From: Serratia marcescens
Lineage (GTDB): Bacteria; Pseudomonadota; Gammaproteobacteria; Enterobacterales; Enterobacteriaceae
Reading direction: 5' to 3'
DNA: 64,000 nt
NCBI GenBank assembly: GCA_015548865.1
Contig: JADMXW010000002.1
Location: 1-64,000, forward strand
Part shown: positions 37,454 through 47,095 of the stretch, piece after piece
Position numbering within the stretch: position 1 is the stretch's first letter
Layout of the letters: each line of letters starts with the position of its first letter
Notes under the pieces: model-generated
The model's input: the letters and a program-made list of their open reading frames with translations, nothing else
Databases searched by the model: none
Told to the model about the DNA's origin: nothing
Position numbers and translations under genes: made by a program

Positions 37454-38362
37454 ATGCGCGTATTTATTACACTGATCTTTTTATTCTTCAGCCATCTCTT
37501 TCTTAATGTTGCCCAGGCAGCACCGCACACTAATGCAGAGAAGAAAGCCAGCACCAGCCCCGATGACAAACACTTAAAGAAAATGCAGACCGCTAAAAAA
37601 CCACAAAAAAGCCCTGAGCCACCGAAGAAAAAGGCCGCGCCAGAAAAATCAAAGGCAAAAGTGCAAACTGAGAAAAAGATCGTAGAAAAACAAACCGTCG
37701 AAAAAAAAACCAAAACAGCACAAAATGCCAAACCCACCAAAACGACCGCACATAAAACGAACATTGACGAAGAAGAACCCAAAACCGTCTCAGCGAAACG
37801 CCCATCATCCCGCTACCATAGCGCTACCCCAGCAAAATTGGTCAAGGGGTTAAAAAAAGGGGCTGATGTTCACACGCAAAAAACCGCCGCATCAAAGCCT
37901 GGGGCGAAGAAGAGCGGCAAAGAAGTCGTGCTAAGCGAAGCGCACAAACGGCGTTATCAGCACGCAAAAATGACGGCAATGAACAAGCTGATGAGCCAGA
38001 TAGGTAAGCCTTATCAGTGGGGGGGCACCTCTCCCTATACCGGGTTCGATTGCAGCGGTCTGGTCTATTATGCATACAAAGACGTGGTGAAGATCGCTAT
38101 TCCGCGCACGGCAAATGAAATGTACCATCTGCGCGACGCTGCACCGATCAATAAAGGTGAGTTGGAGATTGGCGATCTGGTGTTCTTTCGTATCAATGGC
38201 CGTGGCACAGCTGACCATGTTGGTGTCTATCTGGGCAATGGTAAATTCATTCAGTCACCGCGCACGGGTGCCGATATTAAAATCAGTAAGCTAAGCGAAG
38301 ATTACTGGCAGGAACATTATATCGGTGCGCGTCGTGTAGTTACGCCACAAACGATTCGCTGA
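37454..38362 (+). CDS. mepH: Murein DD-endopeptidase MepH (NlpC/P60)
   Basis: 302 aa. A signal peptide (MRVFITLIFLFFSHLFLNVAQA) leads to a long lysine/threonine/proline-rich low-complexity linker (about residues 25-150) and a C-terminal NlpC/P60 domain. Catalytic Cys is in TGFDCSGLVYYAY, His in TADHVGVYLGNGKF, with the third polar residue in FIQSPRTG. It cleaves D-Ala-mDAP crosslinks in the periplasm. E. coli YdhO/MepH is at the same place, but its linker is shorter; the basic linker may bind anionic murein or lipids. Confidence 0.93.
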   Translation: MRVFITLIFLFFSHLFLNVAQAAPHTNAEKKASTSPDDKHLKKMQTAKKPQKSPEPPKKKAAPEKSKAKVQTEKKIVEKQTVEKKTKTAQNAKPTKTTAHKTNIDEEEPKTVSAKRPSSRYHSATPAKLVKGLKKGADVHTQKTAASKPGAKKSGKEVVLSEAHKRRYQHAKMTAMNKLMSQIGKPYQWGGTSPYTGFDCSGLVYYAYKDVVKIAIPRTANEMYHLRDAAPINKGELEIGDLVFFRINGRGTADHVGVYLGNGKFIQSPRTGADIKISKLSEDYWQEHYIGARRVVTPQTIR

Positions 38363-38397
38363 TTCTCCGCTCAATACATTGACGCACTGCTAATAAT

Positions 38398-38436
38398 AAA
38401 GACCAGGTCAACGATGACGCTGCCTGGCCTTTATTG
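38398..38436 (+). terminator. mepH terminator
   Basis: AAAGACCAGG / CCTGGCCTTT, one mismatch in ten, 15-nt loop, followed by ATTGTTTG. Confidence 0.6.
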
Positions 38437-38448
38437 TTTGTTGCTGTA

Positions 38449-38470
38449 CCCGTCATACTTCACGTTGCAT
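38449..38470 (-). repeat. Solo end of the dispersed repeat
   Basis: Only the terminal segment TACCCGTCATACTTCACGTT followed by GCA is present, without the body of the element, downstream of mepH. Likely a relic of a deleted copy. Confidence 0.7.
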
Positions 38471-38483
38471 AGGTAACGGTATA

Positions 38484-38573
38484 TCAGTTCAAAACGGCAA
38501 CAAAGCTAAATACCATGATCATGACTAACGCCCCTGCGGTTGTCAGTAATGACATTTTCAAATCAGTATTCAT
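38484..38573 (-). CDS. ynhF: Small inner-membrane protein YnhF
   Basis: 29 aa: MNTDLKMSLLTTAGALVMIM followed by VFSFVAVLN. It is preceded by AAGGAGATAGG ideally placed for the ATG at 38573. It has the same length, start pattern (M-(S/N)TDLK-(F/M)SL-(V/L)TT) and location upstream of purR as E. coli YnhF, a single-span small membrane protein seen under stress. Too short for ordinary gene finders. Confidence 0.9.
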   Translation of the reverse strand: MNTDLKMSLLTTAGALVMIMVFSFVAVLN

Positions 38574-38906
38574 CCTATCTCCTTGAAACACAGATACGCG
38601 TGAAAACCGCTGCTATGTTAAACGCCAAATTCTACTTTGCACGCCCATAATTGCAGCACAATGACGTAAGGAAAGTATTGTTACACATTTTATAGGGAAA
38701 ATCTCCGATCGCCTCAGCACTAATTATATTAATAACCCCTTCCACTTTTACGTCAAATCAGCCAGAATTCGCAGTTTAGCGTGCGTTGCGTCGTTGTCCG
38801 AACACCTGATCTTCTATGGGCTCAACTCGTCCCCTTTAGGTAAAAAGTACGTCGGCAGTCTCCTCTGATATCCTGTTTATGCTTTCGGAAAGAGGACATT
38901 ACGCAA

Positions 38907-38922
38907 AAGCAAACGATTAACA
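38907..38922. promoter_or_regulatory. Candidate PurR operator
   Basis: AAGCAAACGATTAACA, centred on CG at 38914-38915, matches the left half of the PurR box ACGCAAACGTTTGCGT well and the right half poorly. It is 44 bp before purR, consistent with autoregulation as in E. coli. Confidence 0.4.
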
Positions 38923-38965
38923 AACTATTTACTGCCGTAACAAGTAGGTTCAGGAGTCATTTTAG

Positions 38966-39991
38966 ATGGCAACGATCAAAGATGTGGCAAAGCGTGCTGG
39001 CGTTTCAACAACAACCGTCTCTCACGTCATCAATAAAACACGTTTCGTCGCCGAAGAGACCAAAACTGCCGTGCGGGAAGCAATCAAGGAATTGCACTAT
39101 TCCCCTAGCGCAGTGGCACGGAGCCTAAAGGTCAATCACACTAAGTCCATCGGACTGCTTGCGACTTCCAGCGAAGCCCCCTATTTCGCTGAGATTATCG
39201 AAGCAGTAGAAAACAGTTGTTACGCCAAAGGCTACACACTGATTCTGTGCAACTCGCACAATAACCTAGATAAACAGCGTGCCTACCTTTCCATGCTGGC
39301 GCAAAAGCGGGTCGACGGCTTACTGGTGATGTGTGCCGAATACCCGCCGGCGCTCTTAAGCATGCTGGAAGATTATCGCAGCATTCCCATGGTGGTCATG
39401 GACTGGGGGCAGGCTCATAGCGATTTCACCGATACCATTATTGATAACGCCTTTGAAGGTGGTTATCTGGCTGGCCGTTACCTGATTGAGCGCGGCCATC
39501 GTGATATCGGCGCCATCCCAGGCATTCAAGAGCGCAACACGGGCAGCGGTCGTTATCTCGGTTTTCTTAAAGCGTTGCAAGAAGCCGACATTACGGTCCG
39601 TGAAGAGTGGATTGTTCAGGGCGATTTCGAACCCGAGTCCGGCTATAAAGCCATGCATCAAATTTTAGCGCAGAAGCAACGCCCGACGGCGGTTTTCTGC
39701 GGCGGTGACATCATGGCTATGGGCGCTATTTGCGCGGCAGATGAGTTAGGGCTGCGCGTACCTCAGGATATCTCTGTCATTGGTTACGATAATGTACGCC
39801 ACGCGCGTTATTTCACGCCAGCCTTAACCACTATCCACCAACCCAAAGAGCGTTTGGGCCAGTCCGCCTTTACCATGTTGCTCGACCGCATCACCAGTAA
39901 ACGTGAAGATGCACAGGTGATTGAAGTTCATCCGACGCTTATCGAGCGCCGCTCCGTTGGTGACGGCCCCTTCCGAGACTACCGTCGTTAG
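38966..39991 (+). CDS. purR: Purine repressor
   Basis: 341 aa, the E. coli length. LacI-family repressor using hypoxanthine/guanine as corepressor. HTH and hinge: [54 protein letters not shown] (in pieces). The periplasmic-binding-like domain ends [14 protein letters not shown] and [20 protein letters not shown]. Preceded by AGGAGT 8 nt before the ATG. ydhB and ydhC, which follow purR in E. coli, are missing; cfa comes next. Confidence 0.97.
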   Translation: MATIKDVAKRAGVSTTTVSHVINKTRFVAEETKTAVREAIKELHYSPSAVARSLKVNHTKSIGLLATSSEAPYFAEIIEAVENSCYAKGYTLILCNSHNNLDKQRAYLSMLAQKRVDGLLVMCAEYPPALLSMLEDYRSIPMVVMDWGQAHSDFTDTIIDNAFEGGYLAGRYLIERGHRDIGAIPGIQERNTGSGRYLGFLKALQEADITVREEWIVQGDFEPESGYKAMHQILAQKQRPTAVFCGGDIMAMGAICAADELGLRVPQDISVIGYDNVRHARYFTPALTTIHQPKERLGQSAFTMLLDRITSKREDAQVIEVHPTLIERRSVGDGPFRDYRR

Positions 39992-40423
39992 TTTTTAAGA
40001 AGTTTTTCTTATATCACCTTGATATGTAGCTTCTTTATGACTGCATCAATCAATTTTGACTTGTCGTCTGATTGAAGCAGTCATACACTGTTTTTCATTC
40101 AAGCAATATCCCTACACCTATCCTTATTATAATGAGCGCAGTAGTGCGCACCAGGATATGTGCCTCTACGTGCCACCACGTACCGGCGTTGACACTTCAT
40201 TCCCTCTGGGTATCCAGAGAGTAGACGATGGATGCTATTCCCGCTGCTACTGAGCAACGGGCAAGCGTATACGGCTGCGCACGAATGCAACCGCTTACTA
40301 TTTGAACAATGGGTAACAAACCCTTCATTCAAACACGTTGCAGCCAAACCGCAGCGTGCGGGTTGATGAGATTATTGTCTATGCTGTTCCTTGCGGCACT
40401 GCCTGGCAAGGTTGGGAGAAGTT
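39992..40423. other. purR-cfa intergenic region with strong inverted repeats
   Basis: 432 bp. It contains an ATATCA/TGATAT hairpin nested in AAGAAG/CTTCTT (about 39997-40035), which may end purR transcription, and a long stem at 40036-40052 / 40069-40085 (TATGACTGCATCAATCA pairing with TGATTGAAGCAGTCATA, one internal mismatch pair) followed by CACTGTTTTT. The remainder is the cfa leader. No supported ORF. Confidence 0.55.
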
Positions 40424-41575
40424 ATGAGTTCATCATATATCGAGGAATTGGCAGAACATAACACGTCCTGGTTCCGAATCGTGCATGAGTTACTGGATAT
40501 CGCGGATATCAAAATCAATGGCTCGCGGCCGTTTGATATTACGGTGAGAAACCCCGATTTTTATAAACGCGTACTGCGTGAAGGTTCACTTGGGCTCGGG
40601 GAAAGTTACATGGACGGTTGGTGGGAATGCGATCGTTTAGATTGCATGTTTCATCGTATCTTACGTGCAGGGCTTGAAGAAAAGGCGCCTCATCACTTCA
40701 AAGATATCCTGCGCGTCGTCGCCACTCGCTTGATTAACCTGCAATCCCGTAAACGAGCCTGGATTGTCGGCGAAGAGCATTACGATCTGGGCAACGATCT
40801 CTTTAGCCTGATGCTTGACACACACATGCAGTATTCCTGCGGCTATTGGAAAGAGGCCACTTCACTGGAACAGGCGCAACAGGCTAAATTGCGTATGATC
40901 TGTGAGAAACTTCAACTTCAGCCGGGCATGACATTGTTGGATATCGGTTGTGGTTGGGGCGGGTTAGCCGCCTACGCTGCACGCCATTATGGCGTATCCG
41001 TCTATGGTGTGACTATTTCACGCGAACAGCAAAAACTGGCCGAAGAACGCTGCCGCGATCTCAACGTCAGCATCCAATTACAAGATTACCGTGACCTCAA
41101 CCGACACTTCGATCGCATCGTTTCTGTTGGTATGTTTGAACACGTCGGGCCGAAAAATTACGATACTTATTTTAACGTGGTGAGCCAAAACCTCAAACCT
41201 GACGGGTTGTTTTTGCTTCATACCATTGGGGCGAATAAAACGGATTCACAGGTTGACCCCTGGATTAATAAATACATCTTCCCCAACGGATGCCTACCCT
41301 CTGCTCGCCATATCGCCGCGCGCAGTGAACCTTATTTAGTGATGGAAGATTGGCATAACTTTGGCGCTGATTACGATAAGACATTGATGGCTTGGCACGA
41401 TCGCTTTGTTGCCAACTGGCCACAATTAGCAGACCACTACTCGCCACGTTTTTATCGTATGTTCCGTTATTACCTGAATGCCTGCGCGGGGGCCTTTCGC
41501 GCACGTAACATTCAACTGTGGCAGGTATTGTTCAGCCCTCAGGGTATTGAAGGCGGCCTGCGTGTAGCGCGTTGA
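40424..41575 (+). CDS. cfa: Cyclopropane-fatty-acyl-phospholipid synthase
   Basis: 383 aa (E. coli 382). Methylates unsaturated phospholipid acyl chains using SAM at the membrane, a stationary-phase and acid adaptation. Start at MSSSYIEELAEHN with GGGAGAAG upstream. SAM motif LLDIGCGWGGLAAYAA, the catalytic FEHVGPKNYDTYF and the active-site cysteine in YYLNACAGAFRARNIQLWQ are present. Has its own strong terminator. Confidence 0.97.
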   Translation: MSSSYIEELAEHNTSWFRIVHELLDIADIKINGSRPFDITVRNPDFYKRVLREGSLGLGESYMDGWWECDRLDCMFHRILRAGLEEKAPHHFKDILRVVATRLINLQSRKRAWIVGEEHYDLGNDLFSLMLDTHMQYSCGYWKEATSLEQAQQAKLRMICEKLQLQPGMTLLDIGCGWGGLAAYAARHYGVSVYGVTISREQQKLAEERCRDLNVSIQLQDYRDLNRHFDRIVSVGMFEHVGPKNYDTYFNVVSQNLKPDGLFLLHTIGANKTDSQVDPWINKYIFPNGCLPSARHIAARSEPYLVMEDWHNFGADYDKTLMAWHDRFVANWPQLADHYSPRFYRMFRYYLNACAGAFRARNIQLWQVLFSPQGIEGGLRVAR

Positions 41576-41591
41576 TACCCCCTGTTACAAT

Positions 41592-41626
41592 AACGCCGTA
41601 CCCACAATGGGTGCGGCGTTGTTTTT
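41592..41626. terminator. Terminator between cfa and ribE
   Basis: AACGCCGTACCC / GGGTGCGGCGTT imperfect stem, ACAAT loop, followed by GTTTTT. Placed between convergent genes. Confidence 0.85.
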
Positions 41627-41647
41627 ATGGGGCACTCAATTCAGACA

Positions 41648-42298
41648 TCAGGCACTTTGAACGGCATTCACCGTTACCGCTTCTTGTGACTGGCGCTGTG
41701 CCAGTACACGCTCAACCGTATCGATTACCGCCTGTGTTTGCGGGTCAATTTCAATATTAACCCGATGTCCCAACCGTTTCTGCCCGAGCGTTGTACGCTG
41801 CAGCGTTTCGGGAATCAAATGCACGCAGAAACGGCTGCGAGTCACCTCTCCTACCGTGAGACTGATACCATCAATACCGATGAATCCTTTGTGCAGTACA
41901 TATTTCATCTGCGATTCATCCGCTAAACGAAACCAGATTTGATGATTATTTTCTGATGTAAGAATTTTGACAACTTCTGCTGTACACATAATGTGCCCAG
42001 ACATAACGTGCCCACCAATCTCATCGCCGTATTTTGCTGCGCGCTCGATATTAACCAGATCTCCCGGCGTAATATCGCCCAGGTTGGTCAAACGCAGCGT
42101 TTCTTTCATTAAATCAAAGCTGACCCGATCGCCATCAATAGCCGTCACCGTCAGGCAACAGCCGTTATTGGCAATTGAGGCACCGGTCATCAGGCCGGTT
42201 AGCAATTCTGGAGGAAGTTTTACCACATGCGTGCGGAAGTTCGTTTTTTCATCAATGGACACCACCGGCGCGGTGCCTTGAACAATACCGGTAAACAT
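41648..42298 (-). CDS. ribE: Riboflavin synthase alpha chain
   Basis: 216 aa (E. coli RibC/RibE 213). Dismutates two 6,7-dimethyl-8-ribityllumazines to riboflavin. Start at [16 protein letters not shown] with AAGAGGCAAG upstream; the frame is open to 42361 but the extension is unneeded. The two lumazine-binding repeats begin MFTGIVQG and [28 protein letters not shown] and [14 protein letters not shown] are the paired substrate motifs. In E. coli it is also next to cfa and mdtK. Confidence 0.96.
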   Translation of the reverse strand: MFTGIVQGTAPVVSIDEKTNFRTHVVKLPPELLTGLMTGASIANNGCCLTVTAIDGDRVSFDLMKETLRLTNLGDITPGDLVNIERAAKYGDEIGGHVMSGHIMCTAEVVKILTSENNHQIWFRLADESQMKYVLHKGFIGIDGISLTVGEVTRSRFCVHLIPETLQRTTLGQKRLGHRVNIEIDPQTQAVIDTVERVLAQRQSQEAVTVNAVQSA

Positions 42299-42503
42299 AC
42301 GCTTGCCTCTTAATAAACCAGTGAAATAACTGAATTCAACTGTGTCGCTCGCATTCCACACGTTGCCGAGGCAAGACGTGGGAGAACCAAGGTCGACAAA
42401 TCATCTTGCAGTTTGCCTCATAACAACTGGAAAACCAAACCGTATTCCCACCTTTTAGCCTCAGCTCAATATGCTGCAGCCAGAAGCACGCCATCAACAC
42501 TCT

Positions 42504-42662
42504 CCGCTAAATAATTCGAGTTGCAGGAAGGCAGCAATCGCTGGCCCAAGGGGTGAATCTCAGGGATGAGATTCATCAATCCCAATGAGATTACATGAGT
42601 AGGTGATTCGGGTCAGCGAGTGCTGCCAACGCACATGCAACTTGAAGTATGACGGGGATATA
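42504..42662 (+). repeat. Dispersed intergenic repeat, short copy 3
   Basis: About 159 bp between ribE and mdtK, from CGCTAAATAATTCGAGTTGC to CTTGAAGTATGACGGGGATA. Contains the GAATCTCA/TGAGATTC pair and the GATTCGGGTCAGCGAGTGC segment. Confidence 0.88.
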
Positions 42663-42920
42663 TCTTATTAAGAAGTTGGTTTACTTATGGCAAGCCGTTA
42701 CACTAGTTGCAACTCAGTCATCAGTGGATGACTCGTCATTAGGTTCATGGCTTATTTAAGCCACTCATGCTCGTTATCTCGCTCGCGGTTGTTTTATTTG
42801 TGCCACCCCAACCCTCTGCTAGATCATGCCATGCGCCACTTGGCGGCAGCGCTGTATGACAGATATTGGGGAGGCATCTACATCCATTATCCATTTAAAC
42901 AATTCAAGGAAGGTGTTTGC

Positions 42921-44288
42921 GTGCAGAAGTATTTGTCAGAAGCGCGGAGTCTGGTAACACTCGCGGTTCCTGTCATTATTGCGCAGTTTTCCCAAACGTC
43001 CATGGGTGTCGTGGACACCATTATTGCAGGTGCCTATAGCGCAACGGATATGGCGGCCGTCGCGGTCGGTACGTCAGTATGGCTGCCCGTCATCCTGTTT
43101 GGGCATGGTTTATTGATGGCGCTGACACCTGTGGTTGCCCAGCTCAACGGCTCAGGGCGACGCCCGCGTATCGCCCATCAAGTTCAGCAAGCGTTTATCT
43201 TGGCAGCGATTGTCGCCGTAATAACCATGCTCGTGTTGTACAACGGCAAGCATGTTATCGCCATGATGCATACCGATTCACCAGAATTGGCGAACATCGC
43301 TATCGGTTATTTGCATGTGATGCTGCTGGGTGTACCAGGCTATCTGTTTTATCAAGTGCTGCGCTGCCAATGTGAGGGATTATCTAAAACCAAACCAGGA
43401 ATGGTTATTGGTTTTATTGGTGTGCTCGTCAATATTCCATTGAACTATATCTTTATCTACGGCAAGTTCGGCATGCCAGAATTGGGTGGTGTAGGCTGCG
43501 GCGTTGCAACGGCATCTACCTACTGGATAATGATGCTGCTGATGGCGTTTTACAGTATGCGTGCACGCTGGTTACGTGATATCAAATGGCAACGCTGGCA
43601 GATTGACTTCCCCGCCATGCGGCGTCTGTTTTCTCTTGGTTTGCCTATTGCACTCGCGCTGCTGTTTGAAGTGTCACTGTTTGCAATTGTTGCGCTGTTG
43701 ATTCTCCCGCTCGGCGTTATTGACGTTGCTGGGCACCAGATCGCCTTGAATTTCAGCTCATTGATGTTTGTATTACCACTCTCTATCGGTATTGCCTCGA
43801 CGATCCGCGTCGGTCATCGATTGGGTGAAGGGTCCGTAGAAAATGCGCGTATCGCAGCTTATACGGGCATCACGACGGGCGTTCTGCTGGCTTGCTGCAC
43901 TGCAATATTTACTGCACTACTGCGTGAACAAATCGCCTTGATGTACAATAAAAATCCTGAAGTCGTCGCCATGGCGGCTCAATTGATGCTGCTGGCAGCA
44001 GTTTATCAGATTTCAGATGCAGTGCAGGCCATCGGAAACGGCGTATTACGTGGTTATAAAGACACGCGCTCTATTTTTTACATTACCTTCATTTCCTACT
44101 GGATACTCGGCCTGCCGAGCGGTTATCTACTGGCTATGACCGATTACCTTGTACCGCGTATGGGCCCTGCCGGTTTCTGGTGCGGCTTTATTATCGGGCT
44201 CACCGCAGCTGCAATCATGATGGTACTGCGTATTCGCTATTTACAACGCCAGCCGCCGGGCGACATTCTGGCCCGCGCCGCACGCTGA
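42921..44288 (+). CDS. mdtK: Multidrug efflux MATE transporter MdtK (NorM)
   Basis: 455 aa (E. coli 457) from a GTG start ([20 protein letters not shown], aligned with M-QKYISEAR) with AAGGAAGG upstream; the longer frame to 42747 is not family-like. Twelve hydrophobic segments are expected; MATE hallmarks include [25 protein letters not shown] in the first half and [19 protein letters not shown] plus [15 protein letters not shown]. Na+- or H+-coupled export of cationic drugs, e.g. fluoroquinolones. Ends in a strong terminator; tRNA-Val follows as in E. coli. Confidence 0.95.
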   Translation: MQKYLSEARSLVTLAVPVIIAQFSQTSMGVVDTIIAGAYSATDMAAVAVGTSVWLPVILFGHGLLMALTPVVAQLNGSGRRPRIAHQVQQAFILAAIVAVITMLVLYNGKHVIAMMHTDSPELANIAIGYLHVMLLGVPGYLFYQVLRCQCEGLSKTKPGMVIGFIGVLVNIPLNYIFIYGKFGMPELGGVGCGVATASTYWIMMLLMAFYSMRARWLRDIKWQRWQIDFPAMRRLFSLGLPIALALLFEVSLFAIVALLILPLGVIDVAGHQIALNFSSLMFVLPLSIGIASTIRVGHRLGEGSVENARIAAYTGITTGVLLACCTAIFTALLREQIALMYNKNPEVVAMAAQLMLLAAVYQISDAVQAIGNGVLRGYKDTRSIFYITFISYWILGLPSGYLLAMTDYLVPRMGPAGFWCGFIIGLTAAAIMMVLRIRYLQRQPPGDILARAAR

Positions 44289-44295
44289 TAACCAT

Positions 44296-44343
44296 TTCAC
44301 CCGGCGCAGTTGGTCAATATGTCATCTGCGCCGGGTGAAAAAA
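44296..44343 (+). terminator. mdtK terminator
   Basis: Perfect 13-bp stem TTCACCCGGCGCA / TGCGCCGGGTGAA with an 18-nt loop, 7 nt after mdtK. The right arm is followed by A rather than T, so termination may depend on the stem or another factor. Confidence 0.7.
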
Positions 44344-44406
44344 ATGCAAAGTGAATACAAGCGCAGCAGTCGCGTCGCTCAATGCAATAAATTTCGCATT
44401 TTCGTC

Positions 44407-44443
44407 TTGTCAGCACAGCACTCAACCGCTACTATGCGCCCCA
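44407..44443 (+). promoter_or_regulatory. tRNA-Val promoter
   Basis: TTGTCA at 44407-44412, 17-bp spacer, TACTAT at 44430-44435, followed by a GC-rich discriminator GCGCCCC, as in stringently controlled stable-RNA promoters. It is about 55 bp before the tRNA. Confidence 0.75.
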
Positions 44444-44490
44444 CACGGCAACATAGCGTTATTTGCCACCTGCATTCAATAATTCAAAAT

Positions 44491-44567
44491 GCGTTCTTAG
44501 CTCAGTTGGTTAGAGCACCACCTTGACATGGTGGGGGTCGATGGTTCGAGTCCATTAGAACGCACCA
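44491..44567 (+). tRNA. valV: tRNA-Val (anticodon GAC)
   Basis: 77 nt ending in encoded CCA. Acceptor arms GCGTTCT / AGAACGC pair fully, D-loop AGCTCAGTTGGTTAGAGC, anticodon stem CCACC / GGTGG around TTGACAT (anticodon GAC), T-loop GGTTCGAGTCC. In E. coli two copies (valV, valW) lie here; only one is present. Gene symbol by position. Confidence 0.96.
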
Positions 44568-44968
44568 TTTTTCTACCGCGTTATACTTGTCACTACAGCA
44601 TGCGAATTCATCAGTGAAACCGCTGTTACTCATTTCACGCCCTCTTCAAAGATCGACCTAAATCTGGCGTAAAACAGTCCATAAATGTAGCCATACCCTG
44701 GTCAGATTTTGGGGATAAAACCTCTTTTTCATGGCTGACATAACTCGCTGCGACAAGAAAGAAAAATCGGATATGCTCGTTTAATCTGCCCCTAAGCATA
44801 GTGGGACGAACATCATCGCCCGCATTGTCTTAAATTCGATAATAATTGTCCTCACCTAATAATATGCGCCACAAAAATTGGCGGATAATTGCCATCAGAC
44901 GGAGAGTTCCCCCTGATAACGCAGAGCCTTCCCCGCCATTCTCAACCTCAATCAGTGGTAAAAATTTC
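44568..44968. other. tRNA-Val to yohJ intergenic region
   Basis: 401 bp with no supported gene. An open frame in phase with yohJ from 44846 reads Pro/Arg-rich and unlike LrgA. No T-rich terminator is obvious after the tRNA beyond CATTTTTCT. Confidence 0.4.
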
Positions 44969-45385
44969 ATGCGTATGACTATTAACGGTTTCTGGCATCA
45001 GGCTCGGGCATTTATCCTCATTTATGCCTGCCTGTATCTCGGGAACGGCATTGCGGCGTTGCTTCCTATGAGTATTCCGGGAAGCATCATCGGTATGCTG
45101 GTCCTGTTCCTGCTACTCTCCACACAACTCGTTCCGGCTCAATGGGTTAAACCAGGGTGTCACCTCCTGATCCGCTACATGGCGTTGCTGTTTGTGCCGA
45201 TTGGCGTAGGCGTTATGCAATATGCCGAACTGCTACGTACGCAATTCGAACCGGTCGTGATCTCTTGTACTGTGAGTACGTTGATCGTGTTGGTGACGGT
45301 AAGTGGGTGTTCGCATCTTGTCCATGGACGCGCCTCATCATGCAAGTCAACCAAAACAGAGAAAGGAGCAGACCATGTGGCATGA
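44969..45385 (+). CDS. yohJ: LrgA/CidA-family protein YohJ
   Basis: 138 aa from [20 protein letters not shown] (upstream in-frame starts rejected as non-homologous; ribosome-binding site weak). Four hydrophobic segments, with [21 protein letters not shown] and [19 protein letters not shown] typical of LrgA/CidA. These holin-like proteins act with LrgB-type partners in envelope physiology or small-metabolite export. It overlaps yohK by 11 nt. The C-terminal tail ([19 protein letters not shown]) is unusual and hydrophilic. Confidence 0.88.
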   Translation: MRMTINGFWHQARAFILIYACLYLGNGIAALLPMSIPGSIIGMLVLFLLLSTQLVPAQWVKPGCHLLIRYMALLFVPIGVGVMQYAELLRTQFEPVVISCTVSTLIVLVTVSGCSHLVHGRASSCKSTKTEKGADHVA

Positions 45386-46070
45386 TATCTGGTGGTCGTT
45401 ACCTTTGACGTTATTGGTGTATTTTGTGGTACGCCGTGCGGGACAACGGCTCAATACGCCATTGTTTAATCCGTTGCTGATCTCCATGTTGGTGCTTATT
45501 GCTTTCCTGCTGGTCAGCCATATTTCTTATGCGCGCTACTTTAACGGCAGCCAGGCGTTGAACAGTCTGCTGCAACCCGCCGTGGTAGCGTTAGCGTTTC
45601 CGTTGTATGAGCAATTGCATCAGATTCGGATGCGCTGGAAATCGATCATCACTGTCTGCTTTATTGGCAGCGTGGTGGCGATGGCGACCGGCACCTGGAT
45701 TGCCCTGCGATTGGGGGCATCAACCACCATTGCGGCTTCCATTCTGCCAAAATCGGTGACGACTCCCATCGCCATGGCCGTTGGCGGCAGCATTGGTGGT
45801 ATCCCGGCGGTGAGTGCAGTATGCGTTATTTTCGCCGGTATTCTCGGTGCGGTATTTGGGCATACCGTGTTGAATCTTATGCGTATTCGTACCAAAGCCT
45901 CTCGAGGGCTGGCAATAGGCACTGCAGCCCATGCACTTGGTACCGCCCGATGTGCCGAACTGGATTATGAAGAAGGCGCATTCAGTTCACTGGCATTAGT
46001 GATTTGCGGGATTATCACATCACTCATTGCGCCCTTGTTGTTCCCTCTGCTACTGGCTCTGGCGCATTAA
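45375..46070 (+). CDS. yohK: LrgB/CidB-family protein YohK
   Basis: 231 aa (E. coli YohK 231). Start [19 protein letters not shown] with AAAGGAG upstream. Multi-span LrgB family: [40 protein letters not shown] and [15 protein letters not shown] [14 protein letters not shown] are diagnostic. Partner of YohJ. Its last 4 nt overlap the convergent AraC-type regulator gene, which may control it. Confidence 0.92.
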   Translation: MWHDIWWSLPLTLLVYFVVRRAGQRLNTPLFNPLLISMLVLIAFLLVSHISYARYFNGSQALNSLLQPAVVALAFPLYEQLHQIRMRWKSIITVCFIGSVVAMATGTWIALRLGASTTIAASILPKSVTTPIAMAVGGSIGGIPAVSAVCVIFAGILGAVFGHTVLNLMRIRTKASRGLAIGTAAHALGTARCAELDYEEGAFSSLALVICGIITSLIAPLLFPLLLALAH

Positions 46071-46876
46071 CGCGTCACGCCCTCTTGAGACGAGGCCTGA
46101 TAACGCGTTGGCGGTACGCCAAACATCTGGCGAAATGCAAAGGTAAAAGAGGCTGTGCTGGAATAACCAAGATCCAGCGCAACCTGAGTAACACTGCGGT
46201 TATCCTTCAACATGATGATAGATTCCAGCAACCTCAGGCGCTTCTTCCATTCACAAAACGAGACACCTGTTTCCTTACTGAAACGACGAGAAAAGGTTCG
46301 CACCGACATCCCGGTGCGACCAGCCCATGCTTCTATACCGTGTGCGGCATCCGGCGATTGCTGGATGTCACGGCACACCCGCATCAACACCGATGATTCC
46401 GGCCACGGTAACGAGAAACCTGCATCGGGCAGTTGTCGCAGCAACGTCGTTAGTACATCAACCATTTTTCCGTCATCCCCCCCACCATCATAGTGTTCTG
46501 GCACATGTTCCGTGGCGTAGTGAATGAACTCACGCACGAAATCGCTGATCACCACGACTTTGCTGCTGTCGCGCCCGATAGCCGCATAGTCTGTTTCGAT
46601 ATACAAACTTTCCAGCAGCACATTGCTGGTTGCCAGAATGCGATGCGGTACATTGGCCGGAATCCATACTCCGTAAAATACCGGTACGATCAGCGTCTTG
46701 CCTTCAATATCCACTCGCATTCCACCTTCACGCGCATACAGAAATTCAACAAACGGATGCTGATGCTGCGCCACGCGCGTGCCTTTCGTTAGCGGATAGG
46801 TGCGGAAATAGACGGCGCGCGGCAATGAGAATGGCGCAGGCGCAATATCACGATCTGAGGGGGTTAAAGACGCCAT
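46067..46876 (-). CDS. AraC-family regulator with cupin sensor domain
   Basis: 269 aa. An N-terminal cupin (KGTRVAQHQHPFVEFLYARE, GVWIPANVPHRI) precedes a C-terminal double HTH: MSVRTFSRRFSKETGVSFCEWKKRLRLLESIIML and VTQVALDLGYSSTASFTFAFRQMFGVPPTRYQ, listed here in parts and complete. It resembles NimR/YeaM-type regulators that control neighbouring transporters. Target and ligand unknown; the convergent yohJK or the region to the right are candidates. Confidence 0.85.
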   Translation of the reverse strand: MASLTPSDRDIAPAPFSLPRAVYFRTYPLTKGTRVAQHQHPFVEFLYAREGGMRVDIEGKTLIVPVFYGVWIPANVPHRILATSNVLLESLYIETDYAAIGRDSSKVVVISDFVREFIHYATEHVPEHYDGGGDDGKMVDVLTTLLRQLPDAGFSLPWPESSVLMRVCRDIQQSPDAAHGIEAWAGRTGMSVRTFSRRFSKETGVSFCEWKKRLRLLESIIMLKDNRSVTQVALDLGYSSTASFTFAFRQMFGVPPTRYQASSQEGVTR

Positions 46877-47095
46877 TATAGTTGTCCTGTATTCAATGAA
46901 TATTGTCTTTATATCATAAAACAGGACAAGGACATTTACCCAATAATAAGCCTCTCCTCTACGCCCAGCAACTGACTAAATCGGTGCACATCGGAGAAAA
47001 GAATTAGTCACAAAAAAACTAGAAATTACCGCCGCTTATCACTCTTGCGACGCAGGATTGATAGCGGGGTACCCTATTAAAAAGAGAAAAAACCA

